Below are positions 26,590-35,755 of a DNA stretch of 64,000 nt, piece after piece. The notes under the pieces were generated by a model. That model worked only from the letters and a program-made list of their open reading frames with translations, did not search any database and was not told the DNA's origin. Position numbers and translations under genes: made by a program. Within the stretch, counting starts at the first letter, position 1. Each line of letters begins with the position of its first letter. The stretch spans positions 2,274,501 through 2,338,500 of the forward strand of contig NZ_CP146275.1 in NCBI RefSeq assembly GCF_037044555.1, written 5' to 3'. This stretch comes from Pelagibacterium nitratireducens. Its GTDB lineage: Bacteria; Pseudomonadota; Alphaproteobacteria; Rhizobiales; Devosiaceae.

Positions 26590-27765
26590 TTAGAACTCTT
26601 TGGAAGCTTCGAAGGTCAGCTTGTAGTGGTCGTCGGTGTCGGCGAACACGTTCAGGCTGGTTTCGAAACCGCCGCCCGGTGCGTAGGTCACACCAGCAGC
26701 GCCGTAGATGTAGTCAGCGCCGCCGTTGTCGGTGTAGCCGAGTTCAGCGTTGGCAGCGATGGTTTCGGTGACATCAACGTCAACACCACCGTAAACGGTG
26801 AAGATATCGACAGCGACGTCTTCCTGGTAGCCGGCGCCGAGATAGACGGCAACGGTTTCAGTGGCGTCGAACGAACCTTCACCAGCAATGCCCCAATCGT
26901 TGTCGCCAGCGATTTCGTCGATGAACGCGTCAACGTCGAGCGTGAACATGTCGAGCGTTGCAGTGGCACCGAGCGAAGCAATGTAGTCACCGCTATCATC
27001 AAAGATCACAGCAGCGCGAGCTTCGAACGAATCGAACTCTGCAGTCAGAGCGGCATAGAAGTTGACCGGATCAGTGGCACCATAAAGGTCGCCAAGGAGA
27101 ACGGCAGCTTCAGCCGAGAACATGCCGCCGTCATATTCGACGCCGAGCAGTGCAGTGCCGTCGCCGTCGAGGTCTTCGAGACCGGCGATGACGGTGAAGC
27201 CATCAGCAACCAGCGATTCGATGGTGATGACGTGGCCGCCCTGAGCAACGGTGTTGGACAGTTCGCCTTCGTCGAGATCCCAATCGAAATCGCCGTGCTC
27301 GTCGCCACCATAGGTGCGGTCGAGAACTTCGGTGTCGAGGATCTTGTCCTTCAGACCGGCCGAAAGAACGGTGGTGTCACCGAACTGAACATAGGCCTGA
27401 TCGACAACGGGATCTTCCGAATAGGTGTGAACGAAGCCGGTAACGGTTTCGGTGTCATCATCAACGAACGAGATGAAGGCAACGGCAGCGCCGGCGTCGG
27501 TCTGGGTGGTGGCTTCGAAGGCCAGTTCCCAATCGACGTTCGAAATGATTTCGTAGCCGGTGATATCCTGGTGCGTATATTCGTACGACACTTCACCCGA
27601 GATCGACAGGCAGGTGTCGTCGGATTCGATGGTCAGGCCCGAGATGCCGTAGGCATCGCAAACGCCGAGCGACACGAAAGTCGCCGGAATCGGATCAGCG
27701 GCCTGAGCACCCGTCGACAGGGCCAGAACAGCTGCAGAACCCAGAAGAAGGCTCTTAAGTTTCAT
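26590..27765 (-). CDS. Porin (Porin_2-type, Hyphomicrobiales)
   Basis: A 391-residue outer-membrane beta-barrel. The signal peptide is MKLKSLLLGSAAVLALSTGA plus QA. The mature start has the Cys pair of this family (LGVCDAYG and DDTCLSISGEV), then alternating beta strands rich in Asp and aromatic residues, and the protein ends in Phe, as needed for BAM-dependent insertion. Highly acidic loops may fit a marine or saline habitat. Codons are strongly biased to common ones, in keeping with high expression, and a strong terminator follows. Confidence 0.9.
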   Translation of the reverse strand: MKLKSLLLGSAAVLALSTGAQAADPIPATFVSLGVCDAYGISGLTIESDDTCLSISGEVSYEYTHQDITGYEIISNVDWELAFEATTQTDAGAAVAFISFVDDDTETVTGFVHTYSEDPVVDQAYVQFGDTTVLSAGLKDKILDTEVLDRTYGGDEHGDFDWDLDEGELSNTVAQGGHVITIESLVADGFTVIAGLEDLDGDGTALLGVEYDGGMFSAEAAVLLGDLYGATDPVNFYAALTAEFDSFEARAAVIFDDSGDYIASLGATATLDMFTLDVDAFIDEIAGDNDWGIAGEGSFDATETVAVYLGAGYQEDVAVDIFTVYGGVDVDVTETIAANAELGYTDNGGADYIYGAAGVTYAPGGGFETSLNVFADTDDHYKLTFEASKEF

Positions 27766-28161
27766 AATTGACCTCCAAAGTCAGTCATTCAGTTTGTTTG
27801 TGCCGGGCTATCCGGCAGTTTGTCGAAACGCGACCACATTATTGTTGGTGTCGTGTGTTGCCGTCGCGTTGCGACCGACAAACGATCCCATGCATGGATT
27901 CGCAAGACCCACTCTAGCGATGCCGGTTGGGTTCGCAACAGCCGTTCGCCCTGTTCAACGGCCATTCGGGAGGGTTGCGGGACCAATGTTGCAAAATGTC
28001 CACACATACGGAAACCACTCGTTAACACTTGAGGCAATCATTGTTTACGAGTCCTTTATCTATCGCCTGCGACAGACTGGGACGAACCGGTTTCGCAAAA
28101 CAGCCACATTGGTGATGTGCTTGGGTTTCAAGCGCCACTTCGTATAATCGCAGGATTTCTC
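27766..28161. other. 396-bp divergent intergenic region, porin / secreted protein
   Basis: No ORF with a credible start is present. It must contain the porin promoter on the minus strand, which I cannot place with certainty. A TATAAT box lies at 28143-28148 with TTGGGT 16 bp upstream (28121-28126), pointing right; its predicted start would fall near 28155, just before the TTG start of the next gene. Confidence 0.5.
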
Positions 28162-28797
28162 TTGTCCGACCGAACATCATTGTTGTCAGGCGCATTCGCT
28201 GTGCTGCTGGCCGTCTCGGTGGCCGGCCAGGCATCGGCGCAGAGTGGCGCGGCGGACGTCGACCAGATGCTGGCCGATGCAGATGCTCTGGTCGTGAGCA
28301 CCGATGTCACCACGCGGTGTGCCCTTTTCGATGATTCCATCGTGTACCTCACGCCACTCGAACAGGTGGCCGCCCAGATCCGGCTCGGCGAAATCGCCAC
28401 CGCGGCCGCAGAGACGATCGAGGACGCGCCGCACCGCATTGCCCGGATGCGGGCCGAGGCGGCAGCGATAGCCTGCGGCGATCCCGACCTCACGCCCTAT
28501 ATGGATTTCGGGCGGCAGACCGCGCGCGACGTCATCGATATCGCGCTGTTCGCCTGGCGGTCGATCGACGTTCCGGGCTGCAACTATTTCGCCGATGACG
28601 ATTTCATGCGCGCCGCCGAACGGGCCACCACGGCTGCGGAGCAGGCAACGATCGAGGGCGCGGCCAACCGCGTCACCTATATCGAGCAGCGCGGCGCGGC
28701 TTGGGCCGAAATTTTTGCCACCAATTGCGCCAATCTCGGCTTTGAGCCGGTGGAGACCCTGCCGGGCCAGATCGCCCTGGCACTGCCCACACAATAG
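28162..28797 (+). CDS. Secreted protein of unknown function
   Basis: A 211-residue protein. The TTG at 28162, six nt after AGGA, gives a clean signal peptide (TSLLSGAFAVLLAVSVAGQA plus SAQ); longer starts at 28117 lack a ribosome site. The mature part is helical and alanine-rich with four Cys (TRCALF, AIACGD, PGCNYF, TNCANLG), consistent with two periplasmic disulfides. No family is recognised. A tRNA-Ala gene follows 54 bp downstream. Confidence 0.72.
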   Translation: MSDRTSLLSGAFAVLLAVSVAGQASAQSGAADVDQMLADADALVVSTDVTTRCALFDDSIVYLTPLEQVAAQIRLGEIATAAAETIEDAPHRIARMRAEAAAIACGDPDLTPYMDFGRQTARDVIDIALFAWRSIDVPGCNYFADDDFMRAAERATTAAEQATIEGAANRVTYIEQRGAAWAEIFATNCANLGFEPVETLPGQIALALPTQ

Positions 28798-28851
28798 TCG
28801 CCATTCACCCCTTCCAGCCTGCGCGATATTGCGCTAAACCGATCCCCGAAT

Positions 28852-28927
<76 letters not shown>

Positions 28928-28958
28928 TTTTTTCTCTCACGGGCCGCACCGCTCACGG

Positions 28959-29200
28959 CATGACGCGCTTGAACCGCGCTATGCCGCTCACTGGCCCTCC
29001 GAGGGGCGGCGAACGGTCGCCGGGGTCCTCGGCTCCGCCTCGTCCATTTTGTCTCGCGGCGCGCACCACGGCGGGCATGACGGCGCTGAAACCGCGCTTA
29101 TGCCCTCCGCTGCGCCTGCGACGGCGCGGCGAAAACGTTCGCCGGGGTCCTCGACTCCGCCTCGTCCGTCCGTCTCAAGGCCGCTCGACGGCATGACGGG
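28959..29200. repeat. Tandem ~117-bp repeat downstream of tRNA-Ala
   Basis: Two diverged copies start with CATGACGCGCTTGAA (28959) and CATGACGGCGCTGAA (29076), 117 bp apart; a third copy begins at 29192 (CATGACGGG) and breaks off at the next gene. Shared internal blocks include CGCCGGGGTCCTCGRCTCC and GCCTCGTCC. No coding potential is evident. Confidence 0.7.
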
Positions 29201-29209
29201 ACCAGGGCC

Positions 29210-30877
29210 TCAAGCCTTGTCCCGGGCCGCCTGTCGCAGCTTGGTGAGAGTGGTTCGGGGCGTGATCGCCTCGGGATCGAGTTTGAGGTCGATCACCGCC
29301 GCCTTGCCCGATGCCAATGCACGCTCCATCGCCGGGGCAAACTCAGCGGTCGCGTGCACCGTTTCGCCATGCGCGCCGAAGGCTTTTGCGTAGGCTGCGA
29401 AGTCGGGGTTGACCAGATCGGTGGCCGAAACGCGCCCCGGGTAATGGTTTTCCTGGTGCATGCGGATGGTGCCCAGAATGCCATTGTTGAAGACGATGGT
29501 GACCGGTTTGGCACCGGCCGACATGGCCGTGGCGAGATCCTGTGCGCTCATCAGGAAATCGCCGTCCCCGGCAAAGCAGACCACCGGCGTTTCGGGCTGG
29601 ACAATCGCGGCGGAGATGGCGGCGGGAAACCCATAGCCCATTGACCCCGAGGTCGGGGCCAGTTGTGTGCCAAGGCGGCGATAGCGATGGAAGCGGTGCA
29701 GCCAGACCGAGAAATTGCCCGCGCCATTGGTGTATATCGTTTCAGCCGGCATATTGGCCTCGAGCCATTCCATCACCGCGCCAAGCTGGATATCGCCGGG
29801 ATTGGGCGGACAGACCTGCCATTGGGCATAGGCCGCATGGGCAGCCTCGCCGGACCCGGCCCAGGCCGGAGACGCAATCGGGGCAAGGATCTCGAGCGAT
29901 TTGGCAAATTCGCGCGGGGTGGCGTTGATGGCCAGCGCGGGATGATAGACCCGGCCCAATTCCTCGGGATCGGGATGAACATGGACAAGTCTCTGTTTGG
30001 GCACGGGTATGTCGAACAGTGTATAGCCCCCCGTCGTCATTTCCGTCAGCCGGGCACCGACAACGATCAGCAAATCCGACGCCTTGATGGTTTCGAGCAG
30101 TTTGGGATTGGGCCCGATGCCCAGATCGCCCGCATAGAGCGGATGGGAATTGTCGAACCTGTCCGCACGGCGAAAGCTGGTAGCGACCGGCAGCTGGTTG
30201 GCTTCGGCAAATCGCTGGATGGCGGAAACAGCCTCGGCATCCCAGGGGGCGCCGCCGAGCAGCATCATGGGGCGCTGCGCCTCGGCCAGCATGTCTGCCA
30301 TTGCGTCAAGTTGATCGGCGCCCGGCCAGCTTGCCAGCGGCGTATAGGCCAGCGCATCGGGCACGTCGGCCATCTCGGTCAGCATGTCCTCGGGCAGCGC
30401 GATGGCCACAGGGCCCGGCCGGCCGCTGGTTGCCACCCTGAAGGCGCGGGCGATCAGTTCAGGCAACCTGGACGTGTCATCGACCTGTGCGGTCCATTTG
30501 GTGACCTGCCCGAACATGCGGCGATAATCGATCTCCTGGAACGCTTCGCGCTCGATCTGGTCGCGCGCCACCTGCCCGATAAACAGAATCATCGGGGTGG
30601 CGTCCTGCATGGCCACATGCAGGCCGGCGCTGGCATTGGTCGCACCGGGACCCCGCGTCACCATGCAGATGCCGGGGCGGCTGGTGAGCTTGCCATGGGC
30701 CTCGGCCATCATGGCCGCATTGCCTTCCTGCCGGCAGGTGACCGTCTTGATCTGCGGTGCATCGTAGAGCGCATCGAGCACGGCGAGATAGCTCTCACCC
30801 GGCACGCAGAAAACGTGGTTGGCGCCGTGAATCCTGAGTTGATCGACGAGTATCTGTCCGCCGGTGCGGTTTGCCAT
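29210..30877 (-). CDS. Thiamine-diphosphate-binding enzyme, acetolactate-synthase-like
   Basis: A 555-residue ThDP enzyme. The N-terminal pyrimidine-binding domain has the catalytic Glu in VTCRQEGNAAMMAEAHGK and the block TRGPGATNASAGLHVAMQDA; the C-terminal domain has the ThDP/Mg motif GDGDFLMSAQDLATAMSAG. Architecture matches acetolactate synthase large subunits, glyoxylate carboligase and benzoylformate decarboxylase. No small regulatory subunit is adjacent, so a catabolic decarboxylase or carboligase role is likelier than branched-chain synthesis. It is divergent from an Lrp/AsnC regulator that may control it. Confidence 0.85.
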   Translation of the reverse strand: MANRTGGQILVDQLRIHGANHVFCVPGESYLAVLDALYDAPQIKTVTCRQEGNAAMMAEAHGKLTSRPGICMVTRGPGATNASAGLHVAMQDATPMILFIGQVARDQIEREAFQEIDYRRMFGQVTKWTAQVDDTSRLPELIARAFRVATSGRPGPVAIALPEDMLTEMADVPDALAYTPLASWPGADQLDAMADMLAEAQRPMMLLGGAPWDAEAVSAIQRFAEANQLPVATSFRRADRFDNSHPLYAGDLGIGPNPKLLETIKASDLLIVVGARLTEMTTGGYTLFDIPVPKQRLVHVHPDPEELGRVYHPALAINATPREFAKSLEILAPIASPAWAGSGEAAHAAYAQWQVCPPNPGDIQLGAVMEWLEANMPAETIYTNGAGNFSVWLHRFHRYRRLGTQLAPTSGSMGYGFPAAISAAIVQPETPVVCFAGDGDFLMSAQDLATAMSAGAKPVTIVFNNGILGTIRMHQENHYPGRVSATDLVNPDFAAYAKAFGAHGETVHATAEFAPAMERALASGKAAVIDLKLDPEAITPRTTLTKLRQAARDKA

Positions 30878-31225
30878 GTAAAGGCTCCTGAACCCTGTGT
30901 GGTTATCCCCTACCGAGAGAGGGCAGGTCTTGTCGAGGCCGGCTTGGCATCAGGCCGCCGCGAGGACCCTCGGAACATTCAATCGAGTCCGCGACTTGGC
31001 AAGGGTTTTTCACAAAGCGATTCCAAACGGCCACCCGACAGGATCGATACTGGAAACCGGGTGCCCGAGCCGCCGGCGCATGTTTATTGCCATGAACCGG
31101 TTCGGCTGGGTCAGGATCGGATGCTCTGCCCCATCGAAGCGGAGAACTTGACTTCATTCTCCGACTATCGCGTAATGATTGAGACTTCTATCCTATCATT
31201 TTGCACATATTGAGGAGACGATTAC
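30878..31225. other. 348-bp divergent regulatory region, ThDP enzyme / Lrp
   Basis: No credible gene. The right part carries the promoter candidate of the Lrp gene listed separately, wrapped by the inverted repeat GGAGAA-N10-TTCTCC (31141-31162). The AT-rich stretch 31175-31215 before the Lrp ATG could bind Lrp. Nothing distinct was seen in the left 200 bp. Confidence 0.45.
31148..31176 (+). promoter_or_regulatory. Candidate promoter of the Lrp/AsnC gene
   Basis: TTGACT (31148-31153) and CGTAAT (31171-31176) have a 17-bp spacer and match consensus at 5/6 and 4/6 positions. The -35 box lies inside a 6-bp-arm inverted repeat, which suggests repression by a bound regulator, perhaps autoregulation. 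Confidence 0.45.
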
Positions 31226-31696
31226 ATGGACGAGATGGATCGCAAGATACTGGCGGTGGTCCAGGACGACTCGTCCCTGTCGGTCGCCGATATGGCCGAA
31301 AAGGTGGGCCTGTCCCACACCCCCTTCTGGCGGCGTCTCAAGCGGCTCGAAAAGGACGGCGTCATCAAGGAGCGGGTCTCGATCCTCGACCAGCACAAGC
31401 TTGGGCTCGACATCACCGTCTTTGCCCACATCAGACTCAAGGAGCACGATGAGGAAACGCTTGAGGCGTTCGAGCGGGACGTGGCGGGTTACCCCGAGGT
31501 GGTGGAATGTTATTCCATGAGCGGGGAGACCGACTATGTGGTGCGTGCGCTGGTCGCCTCGATTGAGGAATATGAGCGGCTTTTGAAGCGCAAGCTGTTG
31601 CATTTGCCCGGCGTTGTGGCCATCAACTCCCATTTCGCGCTCAAATGCATCAAGCTCACCACCAAGCTGCCAATCGCTGCACAAACAGAGCGCTAG
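31226..31696 (+). CDS. Lrp/AsnC-family transcriptional regulator
   Basis: A 156-residue protein with an N-terminal helix-turn-helix (MDRKILAVVQDDSSLSVADM, then AEKVGLSHTPFWRRLKRLEK) and a C-terminal RAM/effector domain (GYPEVVECYSMSGETDYVVR). GGAG nine nt before the ATG is a strong ribosome site. The SGETDYVVR turn is the amino-acid-binding loop of the family. It is divergent from the ThDP enzyme gene, so regulation of that gene by an amino acid is plausible. Confidence 0.92.
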   Translation: MDEMDRKILAVVQDDSSLSVADMAEKVGLSHTPFWRRLKRLEKDGVIKERVSILDQHKLGLDITVFAHIRLKEHDEETLEAFERDVAGYPEVVECYSMSGETDYVVRALVASIEEYERLLKRKLLHLPGVVAINSHFALKCIKLTTKLPIAAQTER

Positions 31697-31744
31697 ACGG
31701 GAAACGGCCTCACGTCCCGGATGACTGAATAAGAGGAGACGGCT

Positions 31745-32494
31745 TTGAAAATTCTAGTCCCGGTCAAGCGGGTGCTCGACGCCAACATCACCGTGCGGGT
31801 GAAGTCGGACGGAACGGGCGTCGATCTCGCCAACCAGAAAATGAGCATGAACCCGTTCGATGAAATCGCCGTCGAAGAGGCGATCAAGCTCAGGGAAGCG
31901 GGCATCGCGACCGAGATCGTCGCCGTTTCCATCGGCCCCGCCCAGTCGCAGGATACGCTGCGCACGGCGCTCGCCATGGGCGCGGACAGCGCCATTCTGG
32001 TCAAGACCGACGAGACCGTAGAGCCACTGGCGGTGGCCAAAATCCTCAAGAAGATTGCCGAACAGCAAAGCCCCGATCTTGTCATCATGGGCAAGCAGGC
32101 CATCGACGACGATTCCAACCAGACGGCGCAGATGCTCTCGGCTCTGCTCGGCTGGCCGCAGGCGACCTTTGCCTCCAAGGTCGAAATCGCCGACGGCAAG
32201 GCCACAGTGACCCGCGAAGTCGATGGCGGCCTCGAAACGCTCGAACTCGCCCTGCCCGCCGTCATCTCCACCGATCTGCGGCTCAATACCCCCCGTTATG
32301 CCTCGCTGCCCAATGTGATGAAGGCCAAGAAAAAACCGCTCGAGGAAATCGACGCGGCCAGCCTCGGCGTGCCGCTGGCACCGACCTTGAGCGTCCTTTC
32401 GACCGCCAAACCGGCTGAGCGCAAGCCCGGTTCGATGGTGGGTTCGGTGGCCGAACTCGTCGAAAAGCTCAAGACGGAGGCACGGGTGCTATGA
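31745..32494 (+). CDS. etfB: Electron transfer flavoprotein, beta subunit
   Basis: A 249-residue AMP-binding subunit of the heterodimeric ETF that passes electrons from acyl-CoA and other dehydrogenases to ETF-ubiquinone oxidoreductase. TTG start preceded by GAGGAG. Landmarks: [58 protein letters not shown] and [20 protein letters not shown]. The gene overlaps etfA by 4 bp. Confidence 0.96.
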   Translation: MKILVPVKRVLDANITVRVKSDGTGVDLANQKMSMNPFDEIAVEEAIKLREAGIATEIVAVSIGPAQSQDTLRTALAMGADSAILVKTDETVEPLAVAKILKKIAEQQSPDLVIMGKQAIDDDSNQTAQMLSALLGWPQATFASKVEIADGKATVTREVDGGLETLELALPAVISTDLRLNTPRYASLPNVMKAKKKPLEEIDAASLGVPLAPTLSVLSTAKPAERKPGSMVGSVAELVEKLKTEARVL

Positions 32495-33420
32495 GCATTC
32501 TCATCCTCGCAGAACACGACAACTCCACCCTCGCCGTCGCGACCGCCAAGGCCGTTGCCGCTGCGCGCAAGATCGGTGGCGACATCGATGTGCTGGTGGC
32601 CGGGTCCGGTTGCGGCCAGGTCTCCGAGGCTGCGGCAAAGCTCGATGGGATCGCAAAGGTTCTGGTGGCCGACAGTGACGCCTACGCGCACCAGCTTGCC
32701 GAGCCGGTGTCTGAACTGCTCGTCCATCTGGCGGCTGGTTACAGCCATATCGTTGCCGCCGCGACGACCGCGGGCAAGAACGTTATGCCCCGCGTCGCGG
32801 CATTGCTCGACGTGATGCAGGTGTCCGATATCACGGCGGTGCTGTCCGAGAAGCGCTTCGAGCGGCCCGTTTATGCCGGTGCGGCGATCCAGACCGTCGA
32901 AGCCACTGCAGACAAGATCGTTCTCACCGTGCGCGCCTCGGCGTTCGACGCCGTGGGGACAAGCGGTTCGGCCGCTATCGAAGCTATCGATTTTGCCCCC
33001 TCGGCGCCGAAGGTCAAATTCGTCTCGCGGGACGCGGCGGTCAGCGCCGGGCCGGAACTCGCCAATGCGCGGATCGTGGTTTCCGGCGGGCGGGCACTGG
33101 GCTCGGAAGAAAAGTTCAACGCAATCATCAAACCGCTGGCCGACAAGCTCGGTGCCGCCATGGGCGCTTCGCGCGCCGCCGTGGACGCCGGCTATGCGCC
33201 CAATGACTGGCAGGTGGGCCAGACCGGCAAGGTCGTCGCCCCCGATCTCTATATCGCGGTGGGCATTTCCGGCGCGATCCAGCATCTGGCGGGAATGAAG
33301 AATTCCAAAATCATCGTCGCCATCGACAAGGACCCCGAAGCTCCGATTTTCGGCGTGGCCGATTACGGGCTGGTGGGCGATCTGTTCGAGCTGGTGCCGG
33401 AACTGACCAAGGCGCTTTAA
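32491..33420 (+). CDS. etfA: Electron transfer flavoprotein, alpha subunit
   Basis: A 309-residue FAD-binding subunit. The C-terminal FAD domain contains [20 protein letters not shown], then [20 protein letters not shown] and [23 protein letters not shown] overlap with etfB assures coupled synthesis. A strong terminator follows, so the operon is just etfBA (no 3-hydroxybutyryl-CoA dehydrogenase gene as in some relatives). Confidence 0.96.
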   Translation: MSILILAEHDNSTLAVATAKAVAAARKIGGDIDVLVAGSGCGQVSEAAAKLDGIAKVLVADSDAYAHQLAEPVSELLVHLAAGYSHIVAAATTAGKNVMPRVAALLDVMQVSDITAVLSEKRFERPVYAGAAIQTVEATADKIVLTVRASAFDAVGTSGSAAIEAIDFAPSAPKVKFVSRDAAVSAGPELANARIVVSGGRALGSEEKFNAIIKPLADKLGAAMGASRAAVDAGYAPNDWQVGQTGKVVAPDLYIAVGISGAIQHLAGMKNSKIIVAIDKDPEAPIFGVADYGLVGDLFELVPELTKAL

Positions 33421-33441
33421 GCGCCCTGTCTTGTCGCAAAA

Positions 33442-33475
33442 GGGCGGCGCCATAGCGCCGCCCCTTTCTTTTTTA
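33442..33475. terminator. Rho-independent terminator after etfBA
   Basis: A perfect 9-bp stem GGGCGGCGC/GCGCCGCCC (33442-33463) with loop CATA, followed by CTTTCTTTTTTATT. It ends etfBA; it lies next to the vWA stop codon from the other side and may serve both convergent genes. Confidence 0.88.
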
Positions 33476-35755
33476 TTCCACGGTGATCGGGGAGCGTCCC
33501 AGCACCGACTGGTTGGCAACATCGAGAAAGCGCACCTCGTAGGTGCCCGGCTCATCGGGGATGGTCAGTTTGGTCGCCTTCTCGCTGCTCGCGGACTGCG
33601 CCTCGATCCAGGCGAAATCGGCCTGATCGGCCCGGGCCAGCGAGATGCGCGCGCCCTCGACATCGGCGGTCCAGGTCACAAGGATCGTTTCGCCCGGCGC
33701 TGCCGAAGGCGGCACATCGAGGCCGGCACCGAAATCGATGGCACTGCCCTCTTCGAGCACCTCGACGGGCGTCGAGGCCATGGTGAGACCGCCTTGATCG
33801 AGCACGTAGCGCACCTCATAGAGCCCCGGATCGGCCGGCGCCGTGAGGTCTTGTTCGGACGCATCGCTCACGCGGCGGTAGTCGGTATAGCTCCCTTCCT
33901 CGGCTCCGGCGGGGACAATCGTCACATAGTCGCTGCCGTTGATCGCGCCGGTATAGCCGACCGAAAAGCGCTCATTGGCGATCACCACGGTGGGGGCCGA
34001 AACGCTCACATCGCCCGCCACGACCTCGACCGGGGTCGACGCCATGGTCCGTCCGCCCTCGTCGAGCACATAGCGCACTTCATAAAGGCCGGTCTCGGCG
34101 GGCGCCGTCAGCTCCTGCTCGGACGCATCGCTTACACGTCTGTAGTCGGTATAGCTGCCTTCCTCGGCTCCAGCGGGGACGATTGTGACATAGTCGCTGC
34201 CGTTGACGGCTCCCGTGTAGGTCACGGTAAACCGCGAACCGATGGTCACCGTTTCGGGGGCGGAAACCGTCGTCTCGCCCTCAACGACCTCGATGGGCGA
34301 TGAGGCCAGGGTCCGCCCGCCCTCGTCGAGCACGTAGCGCACTTCATAAAGGCCAGGCTCGGCGGGCGCCGTCAGCTCCTGCTCGGACGCATCGCTTACC
34401 CGCCGATAGTCGGCATAGCTGCCTTCCTCGGCCCCCATGGGGACTATGGTGACGTAGTCGCTGCCATTGACAGCCCCTGTGTAGCCGACAGTGAAGCGGG
34501 CGCCCACCGTTACGGTTTTGGGAGCGGAAACCGTGGTTTGCGGCTCGACCACCTCGATCGGTGTCGAGGCCATTGTCCGCGCGCCCTCGTCAAGGACGTA
34601 GCGCACTTCATAAAGGCCGGCGTCCGCGGGAGCGGTCAGTTCCTGTTCGGACGCATCGCTTACCCGCCGATAGTCGGCATAGCTGCCCTCCTCGGCCCCG
34701 ACCGGAACGATGGTGACATAATCGCTGCCATCGACAGCGCCTGTATAGCCCACTGTAAACCGGGCCCCGGTGGTGACCGTTTCGGGTGCGGTGACGGTAA
34801 CGTCGGCATCGACCACCTCGACCGGGGTCGAGCCGGCCGTTTCGCCTGTGCTCTCAAAAACATACCGCACTTCGTAAAGCCCGGTTTCGGCCGGCGCCCT
34901 CAATTCCTGCTCGGAATCGTCGCGCACGCGCTGATAATCGCCATAGCTTCCTTCATCGGCACCGACCGGGACGATGGTGACATAATCGCTTGCCTCGAGC
35001 GTCGGCGCCCAGCTCACGGGGAACCGCATGCCGACCGTTACGCTGGCCGGCGCCTTGATATCGACCTGAGCGACTTCAGGTTCGGGTTCCGGCTCTGGCT
35101 CGGGTTGCGGCTCGGGCAAGGGCGCCTCCTCGATCACCTGCTTGACCTCGGCCAGGGCGTCGGCCAGTTCGCCGGCATTGGATGCGGGCACGAAGATGCC
35201 GCCCGTGTTTTCGGCTATGCAGGAAAGCTGAGCGTATTCCTCGGACGCCACGTCAAACCCGATGACGTGGGTGGTGAACGCGATGCCGCGCTCTTCAAGA
35301 TGGGTCGCGAGCGCGCAGGGGTCGGCCTCGCAATTTTCGATGCCGTCTGAAATCAGAACCACAGTGGCGGGGTTTTCGAGATAGACCAGTTCTTCTGCTG
35401 CATGCTCGACGGCAGCCGAGAGCGGCGTGCGGCCCAGCGGGTTGATGGCGTTGACCGCATCACTGAAAGTGGCGGGCGAAATCGGTTGCGGTGCAATTAC
35501 CGTTTCAATGTCCCCGCAATCGCCCTCGCGGCGATGGCCGTAGGCCACGAGTCCAAGATTGGTCTCGTCCGGCCACTGGTTGACAAGGTCCCCCAGCACC
35601 TCGCGGGCAATCTCGATCTTGGTGACGCCCTCGATCTGGCCCCACATGGATCCCGAAGCGTCATAGACCACCATGACGTCCTGTGCCGGAGCCTGGCCAG
35701 CCCCCAGCCCGACAGCGAGCGCTGCTGCCATCACAAATGTTTGTATGCGTCTCAT
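33473..35755 (-). CDS. Secreted von Willebrand A protein with five tandem 88-residue modules
   Basis: A 760-residue protein from the ATG at 35755 (AGGGGACGAGG upstream); 52 further upstream codons are not supported. A signal peptide ends near APAQ (residue 25). A vWA domain follows (MIDAS DASGSM at 32-37, SDGIE at 136-140), then a Pro-Glu linker (around 211-229), then five beta-rich modules of exactly 88 residues (235-674) and a diverged sixth module to the end. Modules share SDYVTIVP, EEGSY, DYRRV and LYEVRYV. It looks like a periplasmic or surface protein binding by metal-dependent adhesion; the partner is unknown. Confidence 0.85.
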   Translation of the reverse strand: MRRIQTFVMAAALAVGLGAGQAPAQDVMVVYDASGSMWGQIEGVTKIEIAREVLGDLVNQWPDETNLGLVAYGHRREGDCGDIETVIAPQPISPATFSDAVNAINPLGRTPLSAAVEHAAEELVYLENPATVVLISDGIENCEADPCALATHLEERGIAFTTHVIGFDVASEEYAQLSCIAENTGGIFVPASNAGELADALAEVKQVIEEAPLPEPQPEPEPEPEPEVAQVDIKAPASVTVGMRFPVSWAPTLEASDYVTIVPVGADEGSYGDYQRVRDDSEQELRAPAETGLYEVRYVFESTGETAGSTPVEVVDADVTVTAPETVTTGARFTVGYTGAVDGSDYVTIVPVGAEEGSYADYRRVSDASEQELTAPADAGLYEVRYVLDEGARTMASTPIEVVEPQTTVSAPKTVTVGARFTVGYTGAVNGSDYVTIVPMGAEEGSYADYRRVSDASEQELTAPAEPGLYEVRYVLDEGGRTLASSPIEVVEGETTVSAPETVTIGSRFTVTYTGAVNGSDYVTIVPAGAEEGSYTDYRRVSDASEQELTAPAETGLYEVRYVLDEGGRTMASTPVEVVAGDVSVSAPTVVIANERFSVGYTGAINGSDYVTIVPAGAEEGSYTDYRRVSDASEQDLTAPADPGLYEVRYVLDQGGLTMASTPVEVLEEGSAIDFGAGLDVPPSAAPGETILVTWTADVEGARISLARADQADFAWIEAQSASSEKATKLTIPDEPGTYEVRFLDVANQSVLGRSPITVE
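33734..35053. repeat. Five in-frame direct repeats of 264 bp
   Basis: The anchor CGGACGCATCGCT/CGGAATCGTCGC occurs at 33856, 34120, 34384, 34648 and 34912, every interval exactly 264 bp. The first four of these copies by coordinate (modules 2-5 of the protein) are highly alike at DNA level, while the one nearest the vWA domain is diverged. Confidence 0.9.

Noticed and set aside
28959..29200. Remnant of an integrated element beside tRNA-Ala
   Set aside because: No integrase gene and no duplicated tRNA 3' end are present; only a tandem repeat can be supported.
29663..31213. A 516-codon frame antisense to the ThDP enzyme gene
   Set aside because: The minus-strand enzyme has both ThDP domains; the plus frame runs into the Lrp promoter region and has no motif.
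33734..35053. Regular 264-bp repeats considered as a CRISPR-like or satellite array
   Set aside because: They are in frame within a signal-peptide protein, encode a folded-looking module and have no spacers.
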